Origin: Coprinopsis marcescibilis
Taxonomy: Eukaryota; Basidiomycota; Agaricomycetes; Agaricales; Psathyrellaceae
DNA length: 64,000 nt
Assembly: GCA_004369085.1 (NCBI GenBank)
Contig: ML210255.1
Location: 1-64,000, forward strand
Direction: 5' to 3'
Positions 24,181 through 35,506 of this stretch are shown piece after piece. The translations under genes were made by a program, and so were the position numbers. The notes under the pieces were generated by a model that was not told where the DNA came from, searched no databases, and saw only the letters and a list, made by a program, of their open reading frames with translations. Position 1 is the first letter of the stretch, and every line of letters begins with the position of its first letter.

Positions 24181-24531
24181 ATGGCTTCTGTGTCTCTTTC
24201 TCGGTCTTCAGATTGTACACTAGATGAATGTATGTATCATATTGTAAAAATATCAAAACGTATTCCCCGAAATGTTGCGTGCAATTGCCTTGGAGGCCCG
24301 GTCGCACTGTTAGTTCAGTAGCGGTGTCGCTGCCTTCAAGTCCTGCCGCCCAGTGGTGCCCTCAATCTTCTCTTCTTGTATTGCGTTCATCGCAAACATG
24401 TGCCACCTTCCCGATATCCCTCATTCTCGGAATTCTCCGGTGTCCTTACGCGACAGTGAAGTTTGGGTCTGTCTCGTTGAATTGTGCCACACTGCTCGAC
24501 CTCACTCTTTCAACTCATTGCGTGCTCACAT
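24181..24531. other. Spacer between TPR genes 1 and 2
   Basis: 351 bp with 3' and 5' untranslated sequence; no other feature seen. Confidence 0.4.
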
Positions 24532-25973
24532 ATGCAATTGGAGTTAACTCCTTTGGTCTCTGCTGGTCCAGGACCACACGGGACTTGGCATGATTGCGAC
24601 AGGAACTGTGAGTTTGGTTCTCAGGAATTATAGGCATATACACAGTGCTGTCTGACAGTTTCTTGTTCGTGTATACAGGCAGCCTTAGGGTCGAAAAAGC
24701 GTACGGAGGGTCTGATGAATCACTCGCATGGTCCCTGTATCAACATTTTGTCTCTTGCCGACATACTGGGGATAATCACCTCGCCTTTCTGATAGAAGCA
24801 ATTGGATTGTTTCGTCGGCTGGCAGCAGTTGAGGACCCTGTAGAATACGGACCACCTCTATCTGACCTTCTCAGCGTCTACGCACTCAATCTTTGCCATA
24901 TTAGAGGCTCTGATAACGCATTGGAGCCAGCAGGAGAAGCAGTGTCCATACAGCGTCGATTGGCAGAGCAGAACCCGAAGTACCAGCCCTCACTCGCATC
25001 GTCGCTCGACAATCTATCCTGTTACCTGGCCGAATGCGAAATGGTAGAGGACGCTGTTCAGCACTTGTCCGACGCCCTCACAATTCGCCGCAAGCTCCTT
25101 GTCAAACATCCCATAATGCAGGAGCCTTTGTACGCCAGATCGTTTCGCCATTACGCCTACTTCCTTTCTTTGATCAACCACGACGACAGTCTGGGCGCAT
25201 TGATCAACGCTGTCCACTTTGATCAGCGATTGGCAGAGGAGGACATGGCAGCGTACGGACATTATCTCGCGTGGTCGCTTTATCGTTTGGTGGCGGTTTA
25301 CGAGGAAAGAGGCAGGTACAACGATGGGTTGTCCCCGAGCCTCCGATGCATGGAGGTATGCAGGAAGCTGGTGGAGCTCGCTCAGGATGACGGTAACGAT
25401 GCAAAAGACCGCCTTGCACATGCGTTGGTCGTCCGCTCAAAAGTGTTGGATGGGATGGGTCTGTACAGGCTGGCACTCGAGCCGGTCATCGAGGCGATGC
25501 TGATTTTCCGAAAACTGGCAGCCAAGCAGCAAAGGTTTACGGCCTACTTTGCCAAGTCACTTTCAGCAGTGTCTGTGGTTCTAACTCATCATGGACGCGA
25601 TGACCCCGTGGTGGTGGTTATGGAAACCCTCGTCCTACGGTCCTGTCGCAGGCTATCTGCCACGGACCCAGACAGATATGAAGGTGATCTTGTCCAGTGC
25701 CTCCGCCAGCGTGTGGCTTCGCTTCTCCAAGAAGGCATGCATGCTGAGGCCGCAGAAACTGGACGGGCGGCACTTGGGATTTTACAAAGGCGGGCAGCGA
25801 AGGATCCTCACAGCCATGAGGTACCTTTATCGATTTTCCCTTACGGGTGTTCCAGGAGTTTGATGGAGCCGAACGAGGAAGAAGACGAGTTTGGCCTGAA
25901 AGCGGCGACTATTCACAGGCAGAACATAATCCCAGTAGTAAAGCTCCCACTACCTACGCTACTGGTCACATAA
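24532..25973 (+). CDS. Tetratricopeptide-repeat protein, paralog 2 (C-terminally truncated)
   Basis: The first exon 24532-24607 (MQLELTPLVSAGPGPHGTWH...) joins in phase 1 after a 71-nt intron to the exon starting at 24679. Repeats are as in paralogs 1 and 3 (EAVSIQRRLAEQNPKYQPSL, DALTIRRKLLVKHP, TLVLRSCRRLSATDPDRY). After ILQRRAAKDPHSHE the homology stops. The frame then continues through about 55 unrelated residues to a stop at 25971-25973, or a 36-nt GTACCT...TTCCAG stretch could be a further intron, giving another short tail. Either way about 300 residues of repeats present in the other two paralogs are missing. It could be a short functional scaffold or a gene truncated by deletion. Confidence 0.7.
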
Positions 25974-26498
25974 TCTTCCCTGAAACCCGCATAGAAAAAT
26001 ATAAACCATAAAACCCTCACCCTGCGACTTTCCCTAAGTTAACTGGACGAGAGGAAGAATCAATCGCCTTGGAGTTGCTGTGGCTGGAGAGGTATACGCC
26101 CTGACGGCACCTGCTTTCTTAGCTCTCCCACCTCACTTTTTTGAAAGTCTCCGTAACGAATCCATTGCAAACGCACCACACGAATGGCTTATCGGGCGCC
26201 TAAACCATCTGGTCCCGCAGTACCCAGAGCAAAACCCCAGAGGCGACCTCGGCGTAGGATGGTGTGGTTGTGGCTTGAGAATGTCTGGGAACATTGTAGG
26301 GTAGACCATATGGCGCCGCAGCGTCAGGATCCGCAGGACAGTGATCGTAAAATCCTAGGGACAGACAAAGTCGATCAAGAACCTCATTAGCACATCGAAA
26401 TAAAGATAAAGGCGCTAGAACCACAGCGTTTCAAAGTACTCACTATCTCAAATTAAACCTAGTATGCCCCTTTGCCCCAGGATTTGTCGGTTTACCAC
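25974..26498. other. Convergent spacer, TPR gene 2 and RPR2
   Basis: 525 bp. No repeat units matching the missing end of TPR paralog 2 were found, so the lost sequence is not lying downstream. No other gene recognised. Confidence 0.45.
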
Positions 26499-27505
26499 TC
26501 AACTGACCAACCCACAACTCTCATCCACAACCTTCTCCCCTCCGCAGAACACCACATGCCCAGCATCCAATCTCGCAAACAGGGGAGGAACGCGAGGTGG
26601 GCGAGCGCGTTTACCACCACCCTCCTTGCCCACCACCACAACAGGTGTAGAACCGGAAGGTGAACTGGAAGCAGGGACTCGACCACCCGCTGTCGAGTCA
26701 GACATCACCACATCCGGGTCCAAAGCCACCTTTTCCTGAACGGCAGCAGCAGGACGCTCGGCAATGTCACTGTCACTGTCGACATTCTCCCCAGAGCTAG
26801 CACGCGGGAGCACGAACGTCGGGCTGGGAGGGGCAGGGACCCGCTTCGCACTTCCACACCCTAAACACCTGTAGATGACCGCACGCCCATGCGACGGCAG
26901 TTCTACAAAAACGTTCAGCAAGAGTATTATTTATTATCGCACAACTCGCATCTAGAAAGAGCGAACAAAATACACGGAAATAGAGAAAGACATAACCAGA
27001 AACACTCACTCCTCACCCGACACGAAGCCGACACACCAAGAACAAGAGCAGCCCCACACCCCCCACACAACGCCCGCTTCATTCCCGGATCCCTAGCGCC
27101 ACACAGTCGTCAGCACAGACACACGGGGACGAGGAGGACGGGGGATGGGGGTACGTACATCTTTACGGTAGTCTTTGCGCCGACCTCTTGCATAGATTTT
27201 GAATACAAGACCGAGAGGTCGTTCAATCCCTTCTTCACCGTCACCTTTGCCTTCCTGTTCCTCTTCCCTTTCCCGCGCCGCCCTTTACCTCCATTTTTCT
27301 CAGCAGCAGCAGCAGAATCATCTAGGACAACACCCGCCAACGGCACCGACAGAGCCCGAGAACCCTCTCCCGCTCCCAAACTTCCCAAACAAACTCCAGC
27401 TTGGTACATAAAATTCAACCGCTGCAGGATCTCTCGATTCGGCACATTGTTAGCATTCGGCATCACTTCTTTTTCCTTCTTCGAGTCGGTCTTTGCCTTT
27501 GCCAT
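26499..27505 (-). CDS. RPR2: RNase P protein subunit Rpr2/Rpp21
   Basis: Zinc-ribbon subunit of nuclear RNase P, which removes 5' leaders from tRNA precursors. Exon 1 begins MAKAKTDSKKEKEVMPNANN and contains REILQRLNFMYQAGVCLGSL (the family helix) and LSVLYSKSMQEVGAKTTVK. The second exon makes sense only with the acceptor at GAATGAAG, which gives the sequence G-RCVGCGAALVLG, then VSASCRVR. The third exon supplies LPSHGRAVIYRCLGCGSAKR. The ribbon is thus Cys-x2-Cys and Cys-x2-Cys. A basic KNGGKGRRGKGKRNRKAKV insert sits in exon 1, and the C-terminal ~110 residues are low complexity (Ser, Pro, Val, Gly). A nearer AG at the intron end would read ALCGVWGC and run into a stop, which decides the splice site. 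Confidence 0.82.
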
Positions 27506-28659
27506 CGTTTGACCGCGTACGAGCAAATGAAACGTAATCTTGTTTACGACGAGATAAGACGGGTGGGTGAAGAGGTGATGGCAGTCGGAAAGAAGGACGG
27601 ACGCGCGCGCCGTCCAGAGTTTATTCCAACCCACGGTCTTTGCATTCCTCGCAGTTCACAATCACATTCAATAGAGCAAAAACATAATATCATTCATCAA
27701 TCAACTATCCAAATCCACAAAGTAGTAATTACAAAAAACCCAACCACACTCACGCCCTCAAGAACGATGTATATCAAGGAAATCGGATAACCCCTCCCAA
27801 GAATCCCTCCCAATTCAGAAAACAACAACTCCCCCAGCTACCACCACATACCCCCTAAACCCAGCGGAAAAGGCAGAACAGAGAGAATACCCAAAGAGGT
27901 CGCCGACAGCACAGTTAAGAAAAACATCCCCAGACGCAGCAAAGGTTAAAGCTACTGCTCGAACCCCAAAGGGGAGCAGCCGCCAACCCGGCTTCCGGAA
28001 AGTTCATTCTATGCGCATGTCGTCTCGCTTCTAGGCTCTCATCAGTCCAGCTCCCTCCCTAGGCGTCGAAAAGTACGCGATGGTGGTGGAAAGTGTCGTC
28101 GTCCCTTCGTTGGTCCGGTTTCCAGTCGGCGGATGGACGGTGAATGACGGTGATGATGTGTCGGGCGTGCCGCAGTCGACCAGACGGACAGTCGACTGCA
28201 CAAGTATGGTGGTGGTGGTACTACTCCTGTGGAAAGAAGAAGAAAAGACAAACAATAAAAAAGTCTATGCTCTGCAAAAAAAACCGAGACGAGAGATAAA
28301 TAGAGAGAGATGCCGATGCGATGAAGATGAGATGAGAAATGGAAAGAAACATATGACCGAGGCGAATTACGAAGATGATAAAACTATTGAGATAAAATAA
28401 ACGATGCCAGATGAGATGGAATGAAACTGATGTACATGTTCGTCGAGAACTTGAGCTGTATCCGTTTTGATTCGACCCGTTGGTAAAGAACCCCGATATT
28501 GTCGAACGTCGAATGCTGATTCGGTAGACCCTCTTGAGGCTCTCCCACACCTTTTTGCACACAGAACGATTGGTGCAATTCTACAAAGGGTGGGAAAACG
28601 GGTCTTGCGCGAAATGATGCGATGACAACCAACCACACACGAAGAGGCGAGCGAGATGT
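27506..28659. other. Spacer between RPR2 and the bZIP gene
   Basis: ~1.15 kb. It holds the RPR2 promoter and probably several hundred bases of bZIP 3' untranslated region. Short low-complexity frames only. Confidence 0.45.
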
Positions 28660-30101
28660 TTAGAAAACACCCGCCATGTTCGTGGTCGGCCACAGTCCAA
28701 AGTCCATGGGCATGTCCGTGGAGACGTTGCCCATGTCAAGACCGAGTTCGTTGGGGAACTGCAACATCGACATGTTCGATACGTCGAGCTGATCCAACAT
28801 CTGCTGCATCTCCTCAGAGGTGAGTGGAGCGACTGCAGAGTTGGTAGAGGGCGAGATCGGGTTCGTCCAGTCGAATCCAAAGTCAAGTCCAGTGTTGATA
28901 TTCATTCCATCTCCGGCGAGTCGTCCAGTGTCAATCTTCTTCGTCACTGCCTGTTGAGCTTCTTCCCCATCCTCCTGCCTCTTCCTCTTACCCAAACTCT
29001 CCCCTTGTCCCTCTGTCTTTACTTCCGTCGAGGAGGAAGCGGCCGACGCAGCAGTATAACGTGCTGCTTCTTGTACATTCCGGCCAGCAAGTTCGCTCGC
29101 TGAGAGACCGTTCGCCGTTGACGACGAGTCGTCGACAAGGATCTCGCGGAACAAGTCTTCCATCTTTGCATCATCGTCTGCTGCAACGTCATCGGTGTCG
29201 TCGATGAAGGTGTTGGCAGGAGAAGGGTACACACTGACGCCTTGGCTGCCTGAGAGGATGAGACCGCCCGCTGCAGGGCCATCGAGCTAGGCTCAAATGT
29301 CGCCACCCGTGCTGAGTGGCGAGCGGTAACATCATCAGACTGCTTTCGGTGAGAGGTGACCGGTGTTGATGGTGATGGAGAAGATGTTTCGAAAAAGTCG
29401 GAAGAATGCGAGGGGGCAGGGGAAGGGAAACCGGTGACGAAATTGGTAGCTGTCACGGTTGGTGGCGGTGTAACTGTTGATGAAGAGGAAACGGGAGAAG
29501 GTTTTGATGTGGAGATTTGGGCCTGCTGCGGTGGTGGGTTGGCAGGGGCAGTGGCGGTCGAGGTTGATGTTAGACCTGTTGGGAGACCTTGGGCGGCAAG
29601 GGCCTTGACGACAGCGTCCCAGCCCTGCTCCAGAGTCTTGATGCGTTGCTTGAGCTCCTCATTCTCGCGCTCCCTCTCTCGGTCCCGCGATATGCGATGG
29701 TCCTCCTCCTGACTGTGAATTGGGATTATTTGAGAGGGCAACAGGGCAGAAACGACGTTTGAGAGAACAGGAATGTGGAGACCTGGTGGTGGAGGTGCGA
29801 CAGCTGAAGGTGATGTCGATGGGAGGCCAGCGCGGAGACGCCTGTTCTCCTCCTCGAGCTCAGCTACCCGGCGTTCCAGCCATGAGAACTGGGCCTTTCG
29901 GCGGTCTCGACTGTGCTGAGCAGCGATGCGATTTCTGTGTGCTCGAGCCTCCTTGCGCTCTTCTGACGACATTTCTGAACGAGAACGCTTGCGAGGTGGT
30001 TGTCCTGATGAGCTCGTTGATGGAAGAGCTATTGAGGACGTTGAAGGCGATGGTGAGGGTGAATTGTAGGACGGTGATGGTGAATCCGTGACAAAAGACA
30101 T
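28660..30101 (-). CDS. HAC1: HAC1/XBP1-type bZIP factor of the unfolded protein response
   Basis: Nuclear transcription factor for ER-stress genes. The ATG at 30101 opens a Ser/Pro-rich N-terminus, then the basic region (residues ~36-75: PPRKRSRSEMSSEERKEAR, HRNRIAAQHSRDRRKAQFSW) and leucine zipper (LERRVAELEEENRRLRAGL). NRIAAQxSRDRRKAxF is the signature of basidiomycete Hac1-like factors (Cib1 of Ustilago, Hxl1 of Cryptococcus). A second heptad stretch lies near residues 145-180. The first frame runs to a stop at 29019 (360 aa, basic unrelated tail). A second frame, entered only by removing 29274-29311, encodes AGGLILSGSQGVSVYPSPAN and an acidic C-terminus (DDTDDVAADDDAKMEDLF ... GLWPTTNMAGVF) that looks like an activation domain. 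The joined product would be 467 aa. Unspliced and spliced mRNAs would therefore give different tails, as in HAC1 and XBP1. Splicing is inferred. Confidence 0.9.
29274..29311 (-). other. Candidate Ire1-spliced 38-nt unconventional intron
   Basis: On the minus strand the segment starts CACGGG and ends GCCCTG, so it is not GT-AG and is too short for the spliceosome. The 5' junction TCAG|CACG sits in a 7-nt loop CAGCACG closed by a 7-bp stem (CGCCACT pairing with GGTGGCG, one T-G wobble; 29301-29321). The 3' junction CTG|CAGC lies in CTGCAGC, the core of Ire1 substrates, in a weaker GCCC/GGGC hairpin. Removing 38 nt shifts the frame as needed to reach the acidic C-terminus: TCA-G joined to CA-GCG-GGC gives S-A-A-G. 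Confidence 0.72.
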
Positions 30102-33100
30102 AATAATGTGGCCTGTACAGGGGTTAGCATGAATACAAGACTTGAATGTGAAGACGTACGATTTGTTATAGTTCCTATGGTCGGAAGCAAAGAAAGATTG
30201 GAGGAAGAAGGAATGATATGGCGGAGGAGATACTGCGCGGGGCAGGACGGCTACGTGGAGGTCGTGAGGAAAGCAGAAACTGTGACGTGGAAGTTATATG
30301 CCCTGCATTCTGCCAACGTAAGCAACAAACACTCATCAATATTCGCTATCGGCACAGCCTCGGCGCAATCTCGTCGAGACAGAATTTGTCCAAGTCCCTT
30401 TCACATGCGGAGGATCGACAATTCTACCCACCCAAGCTCGGTTGAAGTTCGCAAATCCCAGGAGACTGTCTCTGTCTCCCCCACACTCCGGCACTTTTCA
30501 ATAATTTCCTCTTGTGATTGCCCTTCTCTCTCACAATCCAGGTTCTACCGACATCCCTCACGCTTTCTTCTATTCTCGGCTTGACCTATACCTCTGTCCG
30601 AGCGCTAGTCATGTTACTGGTATCTCCGAATTTTCCTCGCAACAGCCTGCCAAAATTCCGTATTCACTGTCTACCGTTTGCTTGCTGAAACGGCCTCGTC
30701 CCTTTCCTTGCCGTTGAGTACGGAGAGTAACCACCGACAACGGTCATCATCCACCGTTTCACTCAGAAATGAATGCGGCAGTTGACTGCTTACTAGCTGC
30801 CGTTGCACTCGAAACACAGTCCAACTCCATCAGTGAGTTTTGTTTTCAAATCTCTCGGGCTTCTCAACTATATCCTCCACTCCGCGTGGCTAACTGATCC
30901 CTGCGCTCGCTTCTATACACATCTTGTAATTTTCGTCTCGTACGCTTACTGTCGGAAGGCACATCCCGGCGTGTGCATCACCGATGCCTACCAGCGCCCC
31001 TCACGACAGTGCGGCCTAGCGCATTCAGGGCCAACGAGAGTACTACGCTTTACCTCACTCTCATTTCCCTCAGCACGGAAAGCCCAACGTCGAATACAAA
31101 CCTCGAACCGAGGTGATGGCAGAAACCAGACCCGGGATTCAACCTCGGAACCAACTCGAACCTATTCTGCTTCCACTCTCATCAACCAATGGCTGGAACC
31201 TTCCTAAAGCCCCCTCAGGGTAGTACGAACATACCCTATGACATGCACCTACCCAAAAGCCCCGGTACATACCCTTAAAACTCCGTCCCACAAACTATCT
31301 CGAACATGCGGGGAAAGCACAACTCGGATGTATCACAGATTCCCCGCACATCCAAGACCTTCGATGTGGATTCCCATGTATGTGTAGAGTTCTCATGTGT
31401 TCTCTCGCGTGCGACGTCGTTCTCAGACTTTTCCTCGGTTGAAAAGTCTACCGGTACCGGCTTGCTTCTTTCTGACTTCCGAACAACGAGACAAGGTTTT
31501 AGTGGCTCATTATTATATTGCAGTGCGGACTTGCTGCGGCTGTTTCGAGGCATCGGGTTAGACAAGCAACTCTGCATAGACTGATCCTTGTAGTGTGACT
31601 GGTGGTGAGCTTCGGGAAGTAGCGTATACTGGCATTTCGTGAGCTTGGGGTACTTTGAGCTCGAATCCAAACTCTGGTGAGCAAATGAAACAGAGCAAAG
31701 TAGCTCAAAGAATTCAACTCGTGCCGAAGTAGACTAGCCATGTCCTGTGAACACTATAGGAATTCATACGTACGGGTCTACGGAACAATACGCAAGCATC
31801 TCGTCAGCCAGCCCGAGCAGCTTTATAACGCAACTGGCACTAAATTAATCTACGCAGTCGTACTAAAGATCCCCTTCTTTCTCTCGTACCAAGTGTTCAA
31901 ATGTAGCCTTAGCGTGCACCAGCTGCTCCTTGTTCGATACATGCCAGCATCGATGGTTAGCACTACGATCCTTTACCTCTACTGTACATTCGATCCACGC
32001 AGCAGGGAGGAAAGGCTAAGCGTCAATTATGTTTTCTCGCTTTGCACTAATACTCGCCCTCTGGCCCTCCACTGAACGGGAGAATCGCATCCATTGGCCA
32101 ACCGTTCGCCAAGAACACAGTTAACAGTATCAGTCCATCGGAACTCTGTGGGTCCTTCCAATGGTACCGGATCGAGCCCATTCAGACGATACAAAAGTAC
32201 GAGGTGCGTGAGGTTCAGGCCGCGTCTTTTGCTCGTAAAATGGACGAAGCGAGTGGAAGATCCGAGCCGAGTGTACCACAGGGTACTACGCATGCAACCT
32301 TTCACAAAAGAAGCTGAATGTGGACTAAAGAATACGGCTAGTTTAGTGAGCGTCAAGAGGTGTCGTGCATCAAAGTCTTCGCCCGTCTATTAACTACGCG
32401 TGCGACTGTAACGTGCGCACATATATCTAGAGTCGATGTGCTTGAAAGAGCAGATATCGTCGACGTCGTCGACTACTCTCAGGTATAGTCTGCATTCACA
32501 ATCAATCATGAGTTCATACTACATAGCGAAGCCTAAAGCGCGCGTTCAAGATCACATCGTATAACTCGATCTTGAGGAGATGGTGTAAATTTTTGATGGG
32601 GAGATTAAGACGGACAAGCCACGGCCGCTGGCATCCTCTTTTGTTGGCAACCAATCTTATCTATCCTAGTACATACCTACACTCTTCATCTGGACTCAAA
32701 CGTGACCAAGGGGCTTATCCATGAGATCTGAGGAACGTAGACAATTTAAACTGTCAGCTGCGCCCAAAGTTTAGGACTTTTCCGACGAGTCGCGAACGAG
32801 TCACAACAGATGGTTATCACGCAGCTCACCTACATGATTAGCAATGACGTCCCAAATTTAGTGGTAGTAGATAAGTGCTAATCGCCATGAGTCAGCCCAG
32901 GTCAGAGAATAAGCACGCGCGGGGGGCTGCTATTACTTAGTACGCAAACCTTGAGTCATATACTTGGGCTACTGGCCACGCGACGAGGATCATAGCGGAT
33001 TAGAATGCCTGCTCGGACAGACATCGCAGCGCTAGAGTATTTAGGTGCAGCACGCCTGTCCGTACCTACAGCGAATACATCTAGAATAAGTTATTGTTGA

Positions 33101-35506
33101 CTCAGTCGTTCGGGACATCTTTGGGTAGGCTGCCGCCTGCGCGCCACGGTCGCGCAGCACGCAGTACTCAATCATTGGCGGAGCGACCAGAAGAGACATG
33201 GCGAAACGTCACCAATCTAAGCGACTTGCGTGCCCTCCAGCACAACAAGATAGCCTGTCAGACCGCAGCCAAATTGATAGAAGGATTGCGTAGAATGTTT
33301 TCTTGCTTTGATTCATTATGGGTATCAATACAGTATCTCGCGATAGACGCTCACAAGTCCCAATGTGCGAAAGATCAAGCTTGCGTGGGCTCCAGCATAA
33401 CAATATAGCTGTCAGGCTGCAGCCAGAAGGACTGCATAGAAGGTTTAATTGAGATTTCATGATTCAACCTATTAAGATTAGTATCGTCCAGTATTTCACG
33501 ACAGACGGTCACAAGACCCATGCAAAAGACCAGGCTGAAAGTTCATGTATAGTATGTATAGTATGTAAATACTCATTCCAGTAAGAATGTGGGAGGGAAA
33601 CAGATGAAAAACGCTCACTTTCGAGGGGCATACGACTTTTAAGTTTTGTCATTCCCGAACACGCGAACATTAAAGCTGTCGATTAATACTTAGTAAGTTA
33701 TCGCAACGATCATGATTACGGTTGTATTGTACCAGTGATAGCACCATTCTTACGGCGCATTTGGGGATGCATATTGTTCTGGGGCACTAGGGAGTGTAAC
33801 GAGGGCCCTGGGTAGCTGTGAGCATAAGCGCCCGACGGCAGATGTAAATCGCCGACCTTGAAAGGCGGCACGGTCACAGCACGCGCACAAGCTACAGGTC
33901 ATCCTATGTAACACCATATGCAAATTAGCCTCTACAAGTATATACCAAGTTCTTTTGATTTCCGTTGTTATCGACTACGACTTCCGAGTATACAGATTAA
34001 CACATAGGATGTAAGAAAAGGAGCCCAGGGAGTACGACAATATCGAATGAGGGAACGTAATATCAGTCAACGCGAAACTTCTTCCGACTTGGTTCAAAAG
34101 ATTATGATTAGGCTAATTTGATTTAATGGTGCGTAGATATCTTTTCCAATGTGTCGCATCGGTCTGAGACTGTTAGAGATGCCTCCGCCAAGTCAGTGGT
34201 CCAAGTGTTCCGACCAGTCGCATGCGCCAATCTGGTGGAGAACTTTGACGTAGCCGTTTACATCGAGAGCAATAAATGTCTTTGATATTCGGCTGATAAA
34301 CTCCTACTGTCATGAAAGCAAAAAGTCCGAGAATGCATACAGTATACATGTACGCCTTATCATGGTGTCATGCCACCGTTAAGGCCAACACCAGTAATAT
34401 TATTGAAAGATTACCAAACACCGCCTTACCTTCAAAGCATTCGGATACGTCTTGTGCTGTAAATTCCCACTTTCACTCCACTTCTTTTTTTTCAAACCTT
34501 TGCAGAATTTTGTCACTTCTATCACATTGATCACCGCTCAGCGGGCATTTCGGGATGGGGCGAGGGTCCACGGGCGTTTAAAGCCTAGAACATGGCGCAT
34601 ATATTTCTCGGAGTAAACGTCATTGGGTGACATTAGATAGGGCATCTGGACACCCAATTTGGAGGACTCTCGCTTGACAGATATGGCAGCATGATTTGAA
34701 AAGAACAAGGCTGTGCATGGGTGGCCCTGAGGCGGTGGATATTTCCACCCGGACAATTCCCGAGTAGCGGAATACTAGTATTTCGCATAAATTTGCTGGG
34801 TATACGGCCACGAGGTCTCAAAGGCTACTATTCTTTTGTACGGTTTACGTCGCGCCCCTTGGTAGACTTTGGGTTGGCGCGATCATTTATCGGAGCTTTA
34901 CATCTTTCTCTCCACAACCTACCACATCCTGGGAGTGCACCGTCAGACCCGGCTTGGGACTACTAACCTAGGGCAATGTATCCCTCTCAAACCCAGCGAG
35001 AAGTCCGTCAGAGGACCAGAGTCTTGCGAAAGCAGGTGTCTTCTAGTTGACTCACAGCCTCGGCTCTCCTATTCTGGGCGGCGGGCGCCTATTGCGTCAG
35101 CGTCAGTGCCGTTTAGGCATCTCCAAAAGGGGATATCACAGTCCCGCAATACCCCTCGAGGAGCCTCGAGGCTTGACTCAAACCGACAAGAACGCATGAC
35201 TCGTTCAAGCGTGGGTTGACGGAGGCTATAAAAACAAACATTTGTCTGCCGTTCCCAACAGCCTGTAAACAGTGCCATCTGTTTCCAAGTTATCACCTGC
35301 AGGGGTGGCGGCGTATAAATACCTGGCTCGCGCTCACGTTATCGTCTCACAAATCTTGCCTCCTCTTGTTACCGACTCCACCCGACCTCCCAGTCCAGCA
35401 TCAAACATTCTCCGAGTCATTAACTAGGACTTGACGCTCGCCGCTTATCAACTGCTAACATCTCGACTGCTCGGGCGTTTATCTCGGTCTCGGTCTCGTT
35501 CCCGCT
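30102..35506. other. Gene-poor region
   Basis: 5.4 kb with no coherent gene. The first ~600 bp are pyrimidine-rich and likely contain the bZIP promoter and leader. The remainder has only short frames with no recognisable domain on either strand. The only structure seen is the imperfect tandem repeat at 33225-33530. It may be decayed transposon sequence. Confidence 0.5.
33225..33530 (+). repeat. Imperfect two-copy tandem repeat, ~155-bp unit
   Basis: Unit A starts CTTGCGTGCCCTCCAGCA at 33225 and unit B starts CTTGCGTGGGCTCCAGCA at 33380. Both continue with an ACAA-ATAG-CTGTCAG-GCAGCC series and end with a GA-AGACG-TCACAAG block (about 33345 and 33500). Many substitutions separate them, so the duplication is old. 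No coding content. Confidence 0.7.

Noticed and set aside
24228..24593. 121-codon plus-strand frame between TPR genes 1 and 2
   Set aside because: Another frame across the same bases gives the MQLELTPLV first exon that matches the intron phase and sequence of paralog 3.
27030..27090. RPR2 second exon read as MKRALCGVWGC from the nearer acceptor
   Set aside because: That frame lacks the Cys-x2-Cys pair and hits a stop; the acceptor at GAATGAAG gives RCVGCGAALVLG, the expected zinc-ribbon half.
29019..29311. Bridging the two bZIP frames by a normal GT-AG intron
   Set aside because: GT donors at about 29306 and 29329 paired with the AGs near 29271 and 29250 give 36, 57, 60 or 81 nt, all multiples of three, which do not produce the needed frame change; shorter pairs (15-20 nt) are below spliceosomal size.
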